Shown here one piece after another: positions 36,654 through 50,790 of a DNA stretch of 64,000 nucleotides. Made by a program: the position numbers and the translations under genes. Each line of letters starts with the position of its first letter. Within the stretch, counting starts at the first letter, position 1. The notes beneath the pieces were generated by a model that searched no databases, was not told the DNA's origin, and saw nothing but the letters and a program-made list of their open reading frames with translations. Origin of the DNA: Luscinia megarhynchos (taxonomy: Eukaryota > Chordata > Aves > Passeriformes > Turdidae); contig JAPFBE010000003.1 of the NCBI GenBank assembly GCA_034336665.1, forward strand, positions 14,672,360 to 14,736,359, given 5' to 3'.

Positions 36654-37840
36654 GTGTTGCAATTTGCTTCCCTGTCGATGAATGCTATAAACAAAGAATT
36701 CATTCTCTCAAGCATCACACAGAGATTGTTTTCTGTTTCTTAAAAATCCATAGGTATAGTGTCTCATAAACAAAAATACCAGATTTCTTTAAAGAAAAAG
36801 GAATAGTACTTTTAAGTTTAATGTCCTAGAATTTTTCAGATATGACCATGCAATATTTTCTTATTATTCATGTAGTTGTACTGTTTTGTATTTTGCACGT
36901 ACCATTTTTACAAAGAAAAAAAGATTTGATACAAGTTTGAAACAACAGTTTGGTAACGTGTATCCTTCTCTCAGAGAAATGTGGAAAACAAGCTCCTTAA
37001 TAAATATTTTTATTCTTTGCTAAAACAGCAAGGAAACATTTGCAGTTTATGGCTTTTGCTGGTACAGAACATTCTCTTCACCCACCCTTTAAAGAAAAAT
37101 AAAGCTCTGTGTGAAATAGTGGGAAATGATTTTTCTGAAAAATATGCAGGCATTTCTTTGAAATATAAAGGGGCAGCTGTGATGACCAGACAGAATTACA
37201 TTTCCTTGATCAAATAGTTAACAACAGAGGAATCCAAAGGAGAGTATTCAAAAACAGTGGGAAGAAGATTAGTGGTGATTTGCAAAAGATTAACAGGACA
37301 CATTTTTAGTAGTTCATTTTCTAATCTGGACAAAGGGAGCATGTTTGAATTTTCAGATGTAGATGTGCTGTTCTGTGCAAGTGTGTGTATCACAGCTTGC
37401 CCAGGGAGTATCTGGAGGAGGTATAGTCTCTTATTAGGATGTCCTTTTTGATATACTTAATATGGAAAACAAAGAAAAGCACAATTGAAGTGTTGCAGTC
37501 AGTAACACGCCCCTTCAGGGTCCCAGTCATCAAAACTGTGCTGTGCATGCATTTGTTATTTATTTATTCAGACAAAAATAGTATATCCTCATGATTCTCT
37601 GTAAATAAAACAAGTATGATTTAGCTCATTGCAGAATATGGTATGCATCTAATGAGGCATATTATCAGTGTAATGTCTTCAATGTACCAGGAAACCAAAG
37701 GACATGAACAAAACTGCAGACACCACCAATTCCACACAGGTACCTTTATATCTCTCAGCAGGTGTAAATTACAAAAAGATCCATTCCTGTAATTATATGT
37801 CATGTAGAAAATTAGGCTGCCAGGATATGCCAACATTTCT

Positions 37841-37880
37841 ACAGTGTCTAACCCTGTCTAATACTGTCTAATACTGACAC
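37841..37880 (+). repeat. 10-bp tandem repeat, four copies
   Basis: Four consecutive ten-base units (ACAGTGTCTA, ACCCTGTCTA, ATACTGTCTA, ATACTGACAC) form a short degenerate array. Confidence 0.75.
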
Positions 37881-40800
37881 TTTTCCATTACAAAATGTTG
37901 TCTTTCAGTTCCCTTCTCTGGCAATTTTATTGTATTTCAACCAAGGATCCAAAAATCTATGGGCTATATTTGGGCTCTGGCTCCATGTGTAAATCCAGTT
38001 TATAAGATCTTGTCTGGATTTCAGGACATTTAATAATTTTCTGTAGCAAACGACCTTTCTATGGTTGCTTGCAGGTTTTTTAGTAGTTCTGAAGGCACAG
38101 AATGTGGATGATGGCCTCTTAGGCTTCTCCTGTGGTCAGCAAGTGAAAAAATGCATCTTTGGGAAATGACTCATTTTCTGTTCGAGGCAGATGAAATAAT
38201 TTGCCCTCTGAATGTCTCTCCTTTATTGACTGCAGAGACAGGTTTGGGCTGGGTTCCTGGCTGACAGCCAGGCAGTGTGGGATGAGGTGGATCCCATCTC
38301 ACAGGTGAGTCCCTCAGGTGCTCTGCAGCCAGAAGGTGCTGAGGCATCACCAGGTGAATCCTCTCCACAGCCCTGATGTCCTGTGCCCTGCAACCAGAGA
38401 CAGAGGGGTGCAACAGCTGTTGGAGTAACAGCTCATGTGCTAGAAGCACTGATCAGGTGCTATATAACTCTGAGTAACTAAGAACAGTAATAATTCAGGA
38501 ATCAGTAAAAACGTAGCATTGGATTTCTAGCTAGCTCTGATCAGCACAAATTTCAAGACATTTTGAATAGTCAGGTATTTGAAATGCCATGCAATTAATG
38601 GTAAGTGTAATTAGGCTAAGTTGTCTGGCCCAGTTTCAGTGTAAGTAATTGCTCTAACCTAACCAGGTTTCCCTAGCAGGGTGCAGTGTTCTCTGCCTCC
38701 TGCCTCGTGTTGCTGCCATGCACAGGTGGCAGCACTAAGTTGCCCCTGGACCTTTGTGCTATCCAGACCAGGCTCCCTTGCCCACCAAGCCACAGGCACA
38801 GCCAGTCCAGCCAGCCTGGGGGTACCTGGAGAGATCAGAGCAAGGACAGAGTGCAAAGGTCTGATGTAGTCACAGGAAGGATTTCCCCTATAAAAGTCTC
38901 TTTGCAATAATGCTTTTTTTTATGGCTCTGGTCATTTATCCCAAGCACAAATACAAGGTGTGTGGCCTGGAAAAAAGATGGGTTTTAGAGGAACTGTTAC
39001 ATGGAGTAAGATGTTAAGCTTTAGCTCCAAGTTCACTTACTTTCCCAGCAGTGCCCTGTATAGCTCTCATTCGTGGCTCTCAGCTGTCTGCCAGGACTGT
39101 CTTGCTCAGCTCTGACATTAACAGGAACTAGAATAGGGTCTTGAAAGCATTTCTGTGTTTTAAATACTTTGAGTACCTGGACCACTGTGTTTATCTGAAC
39201 AGCACTATATTAAATGGAGCTATTCTAGAATCTCATAAATATTTCATATAGATTGTGGTGCACAGCATTTGCACTCCTCTATTAATGTGTCCTTTTTGTG
39301 ATGTTGACCTTCTTCCTTTAACTTTCTCTATTTACTTATTGGAATCCTTCCTAGGCCATGGTAAAAATTTGTTTATAGGGTTAGGCTCTGTGCATGCTCT
39401 ATATTTGAAATGTATCACCTTGCATAGCACATGTAATTTATAATCTGAAATAGATCTACGGTATATTAATGAGTACACTGTGGATATGTGGATGCTTATT
39501 TGGTGTTCCTCTGCTTTAGAGTAGGATGACATAAGGTCACAGTGCAAGCAAGGAGCACAACATCGTGGTAAGGAACTTCTCTAAATGTGGTCAGATGAAA
39601 TAGAATGGGTTAGAGCTGTGCAAAACCCATGCTTTGCACTCAGTTCCATGACAAGTTGTTTTTCCAAGCTGGAGATCAAAAGGCAGCAGTGAGCCAAAAG
39701 ATTGGCCCTGCAGAGAGTGGGGCAGGAGGAAGTCACCAGTGCCTGCTTGCTGCCACAGGCTGATGCAAAGCCAGTGTGTGTAGCCCTCATCAGCTGACTT
39801 GTGCTCTCACAGCAGGGAAAGGAAAAATTGCTCCTTCTGAGGGGTTCAGAAGGATAAGAAACATAGACAGGACTGTATGGATATATGTGTTCTCTGTAGT
39901 AAATTGGTTTCCAACCAATAATCAGACATTTGAATAACTCAGTGTCACAACAGGCATGGATATGTGAAAGAGTAAATGAAGGTCACGTGCAAAACACCAT
40001 GGAAAAATCATTCTTTTGCTTCAAAGGGGCAGGAGTCAGCAAAAGGATCTAATTCCTACAGAGAGACTATGGTGTACAGAATAATCTTAAAATCTGACAT
40101 TTTGGTTTGAACTGTAGTCAAATAGCATTGGAGAAATGTCAAAACTGTTTTGACACAAGTACTGGTTTAGCTCCTATTTCCTCCTTAGGTGAGCTGTGGG
40201 TGTTGGGCTCTTTGAGTATTGGTCATTGGCTCTTTATTAGACTTGCTAGGTTTTTATATCTATGCCTAGAAGAAATTCTAGTCACATATACTGAAGCTTC
40301 TATTCTCAGATATTTTGCTCTTAAGCCAAGATAGAAAATAAAATTAGTTGAAGATAAAAATAGTTGAAAATAAATCAGCTTAAGGCATACACTTGCTAAA
40401 ACCCAAGCATATTCCTATAGCATGAGGTGGTAAAATACAGTTGCTTTGATTTTCCAGATTTCCTGAGAAAAACACTCAAGTCCTTGCTGAGAAGCTGGTG
40501 ATAATTCCCATATACCATAAAAGAACTAGAAATTGATGCTTTTGTAATATTTTGCATAATTTTAGAGTTGTCCAACACAAAAAAAAATAATGGACTGTTG
40601 CCTTTTGAAAGCAAAAAATAAATGATAGCATAAATATTACTTTTTATCACCAAAATTCTAGCTTACAGTTTAGTGAGGTACCACATGCCATAGTTGAAAA
40701 CCTGTAAAAGTTATTTGGCTGAATCAGTGCACAATGTCGTTTGCAGCTGGGGACTGCTGGATTCTGGGCTGTTCTTCCCTTCTTTTCCTCTGGCCACACG

Positions 40801-41448
40801 GGCTGATAAGGACTCTTCTTGGGGCAGCTCTGTTGGGAGAGGCACAGGTAGGGCAGGGAGTTTCTCATTTATGCTATGCTTTCACAGAAGTTTTGGCATC
40901 TTTCACAACAGAAACCTGCAAACCTCACACATTTGGGAGCAAAATGGGTTTCTGATGGTTTGGGACAACATTTCACTGCTGCTGTCTGTGGTTTCTTCTT
41001 GTATGATGGGGATGACCCTTCTCTGAAGTACTACTGCTCCCTTTTTGTTAGCTGATGATGATTGTTCCTTACTCCTAAAGGATATTTTAAAACAATAACC
41101 TTTCCAAGAAAATATCAGCCTGTGCAAGCTCATCGATGAATTATTGTTAAATATTAACATAATAGAAAAGGAGTGAGAAAGAAAAATCCCTGATTCAGTT
41201 TTATCCTGTGCCACACAGACTCTGTCTGATATTGCTCCCAGCACCCCTGTAAGGCTCAGAGAAAAATATTTGAGCTATACCCTCTGGTACAGATCCTTTG
41301 AGGCAAAAAAGCCAGTGAGAAACTGCCATAGTCAAAGTTAAACTCCTAAAAATATTCACATTATCCTGTCTCCTCATCAAAAACTGCAGGAACCCCTTAG
41401 GAAATGCCAACATGCCATAGCACTCAGAGATGATGGGGATGAGCTAGA

Positions 41449-41478
41449 TGTGTGTGTGTGTGTGTGAGTGTGTGTGTG
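41449..41478 (+). repeat. TG microsatellite
   Basis: The array is nine TG units, one AG, then five TG units. Length variation among individuals would be expected. Confidence 0.95.
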
Positions 41479-44400
41479 ATGTATAGTCTTTAAAAATCTG
41501 GTGATTATATAAATATAGAGACTTAGAGGCATAGATGTATGTAGATACAGAAATACAGAGATGTAGAGAGATCATCTGATGCCACTAAATCTATGAAAAT
41601 GGAGAAAAGAGCACTTGGCTGAAGCTTAGCCCAGACAAGTTTCAGGGGATGCTGGTCAGAAAGAGATGTCTTTGTAGACCAAAGGTTTTTTCCAAGATTC
41701 TTCCAAGGACATCAAGCCCTCATTTGGACAAGATGTGCAATACCATGGGTTTCTGTCTGGTTCTACACAGTGAGTGGGTGATGAGGTTGAGCAATTTAAA
41801 GTGAAGTCCCTTCTTGGATCTCCTCTTTGCTGGTAATCTTGACAAGCATGTGGCCATGGCTTTTGTCTACTCCATGCTGGCACAGAGTAATTTCTTGAAG
41901 CCAAAGCTGCCCCACAGGCTGCCTGAAGCTGGAGCCTGGCTGGCCACTCTCCTGTGGCTGCTGTGAGCTCCCTAACCTGCTCCAGTCTTGGCCAACATCC
42001 AGGAAGATGCCTTGGCTTCAGTTCTCAAATCACTTATTGAATACATCAGTCCCCAGCTATGCCACATGTGTGATGACAGCTCTGACCCTGGGGGATGGCA
42101 GAGGTGGAAGGACAAGAGTGGAAATGTGGGAAGGAACAGCCTTGTGGAAGAACATTTGCCACTGGAGCAGCATCTCAGCACTGGGAGCTGAGCCAGCTGG
42201 GAAGCTGTCCTCCGAGGGAAAGCCTCTGCTCCAGCTGTGCTGCTAATTAACAAAAAGTCCCATTTAGTCCTCACATCCTTTCACTTCTCTCAGAATAAAA
42301 CAGAACAAAATCACCAAAGTAGATCTCTTGGGCAGAGATTTGACTTTATAGCACACATGAGACTACCCAAATCCAGCAGGGAATTTGCTATTGATTTTGC
42401 ATGAACAACTTCCATATTTTATAGCAGTGACAGAAAAATGCTCTAAGAGAGGAGAAATTCATGACTGCCTTTGAAGGACAGTAAAGTGAAAAGGATCAGT
42501 TTTCAGAGAGTTGAATAAATGCAAGCTAAATAGGACCAGCTTTCCTTGGATCTGCCAGAAACAGTTCGTTTTCAATAGCCACAATCTCGAGTGTTAGCAG
42601 CAGCATCTTGGGGGACAACCCTCTACATTACACACACAGAGACACTCCACACTCCTTCTATGTATGTTATCATACAGCTGCAGCATTTCATGAAATTCAT
42701 TCAGAAAATGTGTTGAGAAACCCACATTCTTTCCTAGGAAATTTTTAGGCTGGAAATGGAAGACAATCACAAAGGAGCAACTCAGAGTGGTGGGCAGCAT
42801 GTCTGAATGTCCATCATGTCCAGCACTGACATCTGGAACCATCCCAGAGCCAACAGTGAGATAAATATTCTGTGTTTCCCTTCACTCCACAGTTCTTGTT
42901 CTGCTTTTACCAGGCTGTTTGTTTCCTAGTTGACCCATGTGACACTCCTGCTAAATCAGACAGCTGTTCTTGGAAGGACAAGAGAAAGACAAACACACAG
43001 AAATGTGAGGCTGAAGCTGTGATACAGGACTCAGTGTACCAAGAATTGCCAAAATAAATGCTGCACTCAGCAAAAGCCTTTTTCCATAGTACTGCCAGTC
43101 ACACACTTCAAGACCTGATTTCTGTGTGTCAGGACAAGTATGTTAGCATTTCCCTTCAAAAATAGGTTCTGAACCTCACATTTATTTAGAGTGGAATCAC
43201 CCCACTGTAGATGAATTGAGATGCCTCGAGAATTCAGGAAGTATAGAAACAATCAATAAAATTAAAAGGTTTTTTCACCAAATTCTTCCTGCAAACATGG
43301 CAAGCCAGAGCCCTGGCAACCTTCACTTTTCATTCCCAGGGAGCCACAAACAGCTAATAGAAGAGCAGTGTTAAGTCTGACATCTCACTGAGAACTGAAA
43401 TTAGTGGTAGATTCAGGGCAAAGTCAGGGCAACCTGGACTTGCCTGTGCTTTTGCAGGGATTTGCAGTACTGTTCTTCCCAGCAGCTCCTGGGTTTGTCT
43501 CTATCAAAGGCCCCTTTTGGCTCTTTTCACACTGAACAGGGACCTCTCAGTGCCAGCAAGGTGGCCATGGCTCAGGGGCTGGAGGTCCCATGGGCATGAG
43601 AGCCAAGGCTGTCTGGCAATGCCATATTACATGAGGTAAATAAGCTTCTTCAGCTCAGCACCCACCTGCCAGAACCACAACCTACCTTATCTTAGGTGTC
43701 ATTTGTTTCCTAATGAAGTCCAGAAAGCCAGGAAAAAATGCTGGCTTGTTCCCATTGGTACCATAGTCCCACATTTTCAACCATTTGGATTAATTTGCCC
43801 TCATGCCAATAGATTTTTTTGTGGCTGGAAATAACACAGCCCTGCCTGTACAGAGTGCTTCATTTGTCTAACACTGAGAATTTGGGGATTAAAGCACTCC
43901 CAATTCAGACATAACAAAAAGTCAGCTAAAGACACTGACTACAGCAAGGAGTTCCATATGGCAAAATGTCCCTTCAGTCCCTGTGGTAGCCCCAGGTGTG
44001 AGCCCAGCCCTGCCCATGTCCCTCAGCTCTGCTGGGGAGTGGATGGATGACTCAGGAGCCTCTGAGCTCTCCTGCCATGCACCACCAGGACAATTGTCTC
44101 TGCTCAGCTCAAGCTGCTGGCAGAGTTGGCAGCCCTTACTAAATCCCCTAGAAGAGCACTTGAAGATGGTCTGACAGAGAAATGTGGATACTTATGTCTC
44201 TCCTAATGGTGTTCTTAGAGAGAATAAAACTCTTCCTATGTGGCAGGATTCATCAAAAACATTTGGAATTTACATATTTTTGAAAGAATACACAGAATTC
44301 CACATATCAGCTGGAGGGGTCTGAAAAAGTATTAATTTTTCCTTGTGTAACATTTTTCCTTGTGTTGTTCATAGTAAGTGATAATACTGCCTGTATTGTT

Positions 44401-47400
44401 ATGTCTTCTTAGTAAATAAATGCTGGATTCAGTTGCTTGCTAGATTTAATTCATCCTACCTGTCATATTGTTACAGATTTTGGCTGGTTGTTAGTACTGT
44501 GGTAGTACCTACAACACCACCTGGTTTGTACATCAAAGGTTAATGTTCCCATTGCAGTTCAATTTGCATTGCAGAGGTTTATTCAAGGAAGATGCTTTCC
44601 ATGGCTTGATAGAGGAAATTAATGGTAAAAAATTATTTTTAAATTGTCAAATTATAGTTCTGAATATTAAGAATCAAAAGTAAAAACTGCAAAAGAAGCA
44701 ACATTGTGGAAATTTCAATGAGCAGAGTGCTACTTCCTAAAGTGCAGTTCTCACATAACAGCAAAAGGATTTGTGTGGGTGCATTCCAGCTCTGTAGTGT
44801 GCCCAAGGTACAGCAATAATTTTATTCTCTAAGTATCCTGGACTGACTAGCATGGCTTTTAAAAACATACTTCAAATAGGGTAGGTTTCATTAACCCTTC
44901 AGAAGATATGAAATGTAGATTCATAAAAGCCTATTTAAAACATAAGGAACAAGTATGACTCACTGGAAGCTTGTTTTATGTTCCTGAATGAAATACTTAC
45001 ACAGCCAATGGTTCTGTTATTTACAGATTGTGTCACAATATAATTTTCTCATTTTCATGAAAGAAGAAACAGCATGATTGTTTCTTTTATCTTTTCCTCA
45101 GCAATACTGAATGTTGTCACAGGCAGGATGGGTTACATCATTAAGCTTTCTGTGGTAATTAATTCACTGAGTTTCAGTGTTGCTCTACACAGTGAAGGCA
45201 GGCATAGTTGCACCAAATAGTCAAAATAAAAATATTAAGTGAATCCTAAATTCTTCTTTGGTGTGAATATAAATGTATTGAGTGTGTGTGTTAAATTCTA
45301 CAGCTCAGCTCATTGCTGCCTCCCTGTATCTGGGCTTTTGCATCTATTATATAACAGACCAAAGGTATCCTCTGCCATCCTCTCTCTTGCACATGGAACC
45401 ATGGTAAGCATCCTATAAATGCCTGCATTTCAGAATGGTGACATAACTTGTCCTTCTACTCCCCATATGGATGTCAGAATACACCATGCACATAAATGCC
45501 TACCATGTTTCCATAGAAACTAATGTACTTCAGGCAGAAAAATGAAATGAGATTTATAAAATTCATTTTAAAAAGCACAAAAGTAAAATAAAAAAAAACA
45601 TCAAATCTTCTTATGCTTTTGTCAAAATGCTCAGGAGGTGTTCAATCCAGTCTTTTATAAATTATCTTTTAGAAATCATTATTGGTCGATGGCAATGACA
45701 CTGTCCTGGACAGCTACACTGTTAGCTTAAATATTTTGCTTTGTTATCTCTGCCTCAAGTAATGTAATCCTGACAGTGTTTTGCTTCCTGGCATCTCTGC
45801 AGGTGAGCACAGTGCAGAGGAGCCTGTGAGATTCCCTGTGCCCCACAGTGTCCTTTGAGGGCCTGACATATTTTCTTCCAGAGGGCTGAACTTCACACTT
45901 CAGCTCATGGGTGGCTGGTTATTAAACAGAAAAGCAGAATCAGCTGTGGAGGAGGCACTGCTACAGCCTTTCCTTCATGGATTTTATGGGAAAAATGTGA
46001 GATGCAGAGCAGGAACTGTCCCAGAGCAAATTCAGTGCCTGGAGCTGCTGAACTGAGCAGGGATATGTCTAAGTGAGCCCTGATGAGCCTGGAGCTGGGA
46101 TGGCAACAACCCTGCAGCCACATGGCTTCTGGCACTGACAGTGCATCCCACCTATTCCCATGCTCACCAACCCCTGTTTCAGCATGGGCTCACCCTGGGT
46201 CAGGAACACTCCACAGTGACAGAAGAGCAGCTTTCCCCTTTTGAGGCTGCAGCTCCTTGGAGCTCCAGGCTGGCTCTCAGCTCCCACTGGAGCTGAATTA
46301 GCACTGCTGGTGGGGCTGGTGCTGCCTCCTCTGAATTCCAAACACCTGCAAAAGTGAATAGGTGGCTCTGAATGGGTTAACGTGGCAGAAGGAAAAATAC
46401 TTTGTGGCATTTTTCTGTATTTATTTTCTTTGAGGGACAGAGGACAGTTTTGTTTCACCTGGCATGTCATCAAAACAGGTTTTCCAGCTCTGCTTCGAGT
46501 CCCATACAGACATAAGACAGATGTTGTTATACATTTTTCAGTAATTTTCCTATCCAATTCTCTTGGTGTTCACTCTATGACTCCTGCATAATTCAGGTTG
46601 CTTACAGTGGTTTGATGTTCTCTTTGAATTTCTTCTTGTTTGGTTGCCCTTGCCTTTGCCAGTGACTAACATCACAATACTTCACCACCAGTCTGGGGAC
46701 TGCTGCACCCACACATCAGCAGCACATTCCCAGGGCTTCTCTGCACTCCCAGCCCTGGGGGGGAAGCCCTAAATCCCCTGGGGTTTCAGTGAGGCACGCT
46801 GGAATCTCCAAAGCAACATTCCTAACAAAACCTAAAGGAGGGTCTCAGTGTGCTGTTATCAGTAAGGTTGGTTTTTTCCAGACCATGACCCATTAAGGAT
46901 GAGGGGTTTGCATCATTTAATAAGTGATACCACTGCTTAGAAGCGTGTGTCTGAGTTTGGAAGGAAAAGTAGCTAATTGCATAGTTGTGAGGTGATGAAG
47001 TGTCTAAAGAGGCTGGGCTGGTCACCACAAGCAAAAACAGCTTTACCTGAGCTCACAAGTGCAGCTCACTTTCTAGCACACCACAACTGCAAAAATCACA
47101 GCTATCACCCCTTTCTTGGTGGGCTCAGCAGTGCAACACTTGGCAGAGAATTATTGCCTTGTTTTGTCAGTGTTCATTCCAGGTGAGGACTGAAACACAC
47201 ATGAATTCATAGCAAAAAGCCAACAGCCAGTTACATGAGAGGTAGATGCATCCATAAAGGGGTAGGCACTGAAGTGTGTAATCTTAGAAGCTCTGGTGTC
47301 TCCAGTGTCTTCTGAACCCTGCTTTAGGTGCCAAGATTCCCAGCAGCTCAGCAGCAAGCCCTCTGATGCACCTGCTCTGCTCCGTGGGGACAGCTGAGGT

Positions 47401-47690
47401 GCCACGAGGGATCCCTGCTCTCAGCCTAAGGGCAGCACTGCAGCACCAGCCCTGATGTGTCTTATCCCTCCCATGGAGCCAATCTAAGGCATAAACAAAA
47501 AATCCAAAATTTCATCCTCCAAGTCAATCTGCACATTGACACAAATCATTTGTTGCCTTAACTTTACACCCTTAATCTCTAGCTATGCTAGAAAAACTCA
47601 CATAAGAGTTTTGTCTCCTTTATTAGCTGCTTTTGACAGGTGTCCTCTTGTAGATATACAAAAAGACTTCAGAATACACTGGGTGTTGAT

Positions 47691-47812
47691 TCATAGAATC
47701 ATAGAATTGTTGAGTTTGGAAGGGACTTTAAAGATCATCTACCTAGGGGTTGGAACTATACAATCTCTGAGACCCTTTTCAGCCTAAACCATTCTGTGAT
47801 TCTATGTTTCTA
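47691..47812. mobile_element. Two CR1 3' tails in opposite orientation
   Basis: The left part (47691-47740) reads TCATAGAATCATAGAATTGT and then TTGGAAGGGACTTTAAAGAT, which is a minus-strand CR1 3' end. The right part (about 47747-47812) reads GGTTGGAACTATACAATCTC and then CCATTCTGTGATTCTATG, a plus-strand CR1 3' end. The arms are roughly 70% complementary over about 50 bases, so the locus could fold as a hairpin. Neither arm has any CR1 body. Confidence 0.85.
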
Positions 47813-50324
47813 TAACCTGCACTAAAAATTGTCCTAACAATCACTGCTTTAAAATCCCCATATGCAAATAAACACACACATATTAAAACAAAGCAAAGCA
47901 AAACAAAGTAAACAAAAAACCAAAACAAAAAAACACCCCAAAACAAAACTCTGCACAAAAAAAAATCAGAGAAGAAGAGGCAGGAGCAACAGCTAGGACA
48001 GAACAGAGATTTTTCAAGAAGAGCATCTCTGCTCAATGAATGTCAGCTCTTTGAGCAGAGCTGACAAGATAAAATGCCTGCCCTGTATTTAATTAAATTT
48101 CATAGTTCCTAATAAACCCAAAAAAACATACAAAGGTGTGTTTCAGTAGCAGAACTTGCAATTTTATTACAATGTACTATTACTGCAGCAAGAGAGCAGC
48201 TTATATTATCCTTAAATAATTTTCCAACTGGAAAATAGGCAGACTGAGTACTACCTGCTGGCAAACAGACTAATTCTGCCATTTCACTTGCAGTGCATAG
48301 CTAGAAGCCCTCAACAATACTCTGTTGTACTGCAGAGGTTGCAGAGCTGAGCTTTTGGAGATGAGAAATTCCATGCATTTCTGTGCTGGTTTGGAGGAAG
48401 ACTTTGATGGCTGTGCTCATGCTGAGTGGCAGCACAGAGCTGCACGTGGTCTCACAAGGAGAATTGCCATGAGGGATCTCATGCCAGCCTGTCTGTGACG
48501 AGACACAGCTCTGCCTGCAGAGGGGCATGAGCCTGCTCTCACAAACAGCTGTGCCTGGCTGCTGGTGATTCATCCTGTGAAACCTGCCCTGCTGCTGCTG
48601 AGGTCTTAATCCTGGCTCCTAGCTTGGGTACAGTCATATTATAATCTTGTCTCTCCACTGCATTCAACGAACTTGTTAACAGCTGTCTGCATCCTTCAGT
48701 TGGGATGAGCTCCCTTTATGTGATTTCCCTGTCAGCATCCCTTTCTCTCTGCTCTCTTGGCTGCCTTACTCATGTCCATCTGCTAACATGGCAGGATGCT
48801 GCTTCCAGATCCTTGCTCCAGCAGAGGTCCTGGGAGAAGCATGGGTTATGCAAGTTGCCTGTTTAACACTGTCTCATAAGTCGAAAAGGTCTTCCCCTGT
48901 GTCATCTCCAAGGAATTTGCAACCTGTCCCTCTTTATGCTTTGTTCAAACTGCAAAACCATCCTGCTGTTCCTACAACAGCCAGTGTTGTTTGGGCCAGA
49001 TGGGCTTTGTTGCTCAGCTGGAAAAGGTCTGGGGTGATTCAGATCTAAACTGGCTAGAGATCCCACATCAGGAGGGTAAGAATGTAGGAGTTCAAGTGTT
49101 TCCTCTGTCCAATATAGATGAAGCCCTTGCTTCCATATACCTGTGCCTGCTGAAAAGTCAGAAGAGTAGCTTTGAAGTGGTTCCTGTTTTGCAAACTTAT
49201 GTCTGAGTCAATACACCATTAGTTTGTCCTAATTTCCAAGGCAGCAAGCAGAAAGTGAATTACAATTGGCAGATTTTTCCAGGAAGCTGACTTTTTCTGA
49301 GTAAAGAGTAGGCACTTCATAACCATTATAATATACTTATTAGCAGAAAAGGAGGTAAAAATAAATGAGGCCAAAAGACCTTCTGGTGACTAATATCTGG
49401 TTACTCATTGGACCATAAAAATCACTTGAGCTGGACAAGAGCTTGAATTCCTTCTATGTAAATATCATGCTGGGAAGGGTTGGTAATAGTTTTTGACCAA
49501 ACTAAACAGCAGAATCAGAAGTGCTTGTTTACTCTAAGAAAGCAAACACCTTCAGTTGTACAGCCTGCCTTGAAACTATCAATATGTTACAGTGCTTGCT
49601 GTCATGAAAGCAAAGAAAAACATTCACACGTGTGAAGCTTCATTAAAGTGGCTCTTCAAAGTACAAAGGATAGGCTAAAAAATAAAGGTTTGTGCACAGA
49701 AAGGTCATAATATACCAGTGCATTCAGTCAAATGCACAAGATCTAGAAAATGTACCCTTTTTTGTTCACCAAAAAGAAAATATTTCAATAGAAGAAAAGC
49801 TAGAATTCAGTTGCCAAAAGTCCAACAATCCATGCTAAAAGTCTTTGACACAGCTTGCAATAAATGGCACTGTTTGCTATGTGAACAGATAACTGGGGTG
49901 TTTAAAGATATTAGAAGGAAGTAAATTTTTTTTTAAAATCCACATAGGAAAGAAAGCAGAGTGTTGCAGTCAGTGTTTCTATTGAGCTCATGAGAATGGC
50001 TGAGAAATTCCCTCTCATTTCGCAGTTCAGAATATGAAGAACTATTTGAAATCCCTCCCCACCTCCCTATGCCATGCAGGAGAGGGGTGCTCAGAGCCCC
50101 TGAAGTTGATCAGAGTGGCACAGAGCAACCAGCTCAGTGGTTAAGATTTATTCCTTGTGAGTAGAGCTAGGCTGACACTGCTCTGCTCCTCTAAAGCTTG
50201 TTCAGTTGGTATTAGCAGGTCTTGCCTTTGTTATCTGTTATCCACAGCACAGCACAGCTGTGCCTCGAGAGAGAACACACCTGGATGCTGCATGCAGCTC
50301 TGAGCCCTCAGCACAGGAAACACA
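47813..50324. other. Intergenic, no gene seen
   Basis: This is unique sequence after the CR1 tail pair, starting with an A/C-rich tract. A POU octamer ATGCAAAT is at 47862-47869. No exon, RNA gene or further repeat family is recognised. Confidence 0.6.
47866..47960 (+). repeat. A/C-rich low-complexity tract
   Basis: About 95 bases are nearly all A and C on the plus strand, with AAAC- and AAAGC-type units and a short ACACAC run at its start. It is the complementary type to the G/T tract at 27.5 kb. Confidence 0.8.
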
Positions 50325-50790
50325 GGGAGCAGCTCCAGAGAGGGCCACAAAGCTGCTCAGGGGGCTGGAGCATCTCTCCCATGAACACAGGGAGGTGAGA
50401 GAGTTGTGGTTGCTCAGCCTGGAAAAGAGAAGGCTCTGGGGAGACTTTCTAGCAGCCTCCCAGCACTTGACAGGGCTTATGAGAAAGATGGGGATAGAGT
50501 TTTTAGCCAGGCCTGTTGTTATAGGACAAGGGGTATGTGGTTTTAAACTAAAGGAGGACAGATTCAAACTAGATGTTAGGGAGTAATTTTTACTATAAGG
50601 ATGGCCAGGTACTGGAACACATTGCACAGAGAGGATGTGGTACCCTGTCACTGGAGGGGTTCAAAGTCATGTTGGATGGGGCTTTGGGCAACCTCATCTA
50701 ATTAAAGGTGTTGCTGCTCCTTGCAGGGAGCTTGAGCTAAATGACCTTTAAAGGTCCCTTCCAACCCTAACTATTCTACAATTTTATGAA
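50325..50790 (+). mobile_element. CR1 LINE, 3' fragment of about 0.47 kb
   Basis: This is a plus-strand CR1 3' end. It begins in the last part of ORF2 (GAGGGCCACAAAGCTGCTCA, corresponding to the RATK/LLRGLEHL segment) and continues through SLEKRRLWGDFLAASQHL and GFKLKEDRF-like codons into the 3' UTR. It ends AAAGGTCCCTTCCAACCCTA and a degraded ATTCTATG tail. A plus-strand frame stays open for 126 codons across the ORF2 remnant. It is a retrotransposon fossil and not a host gene. Confidence 0.93.

Larger units (their letters stand above)
36654..47690. other. Intergenic, no gene seen
   Basis: This is 11 kb of mostly unique sequence. It contains a four-copy 10-bp tandem at 37841-37880, a TG microsatellite at 41449-41478 followed by a degenerate ATAGA-rich stretch to about 41575, and a duplicated TTTTCCTTGTGT at about 44337-44365. 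A G+C-richer patch without CpG at 41590-42240 is not assignable to any family I know. Open frames are short or open at non-ATG codons. Confidence 0.6.

Noticed and set aside
46069..46557. 162-codon minus-strand frame
   Set aside because: It opens at TTG, has no recognised domain, and its composition is like the surrounding noncoding DNA.
50206..50586. 126-codon plus-strand frame
   Set aside because: It is the ORF2 remnant of a CR1 retrotransposon and not a host gene.
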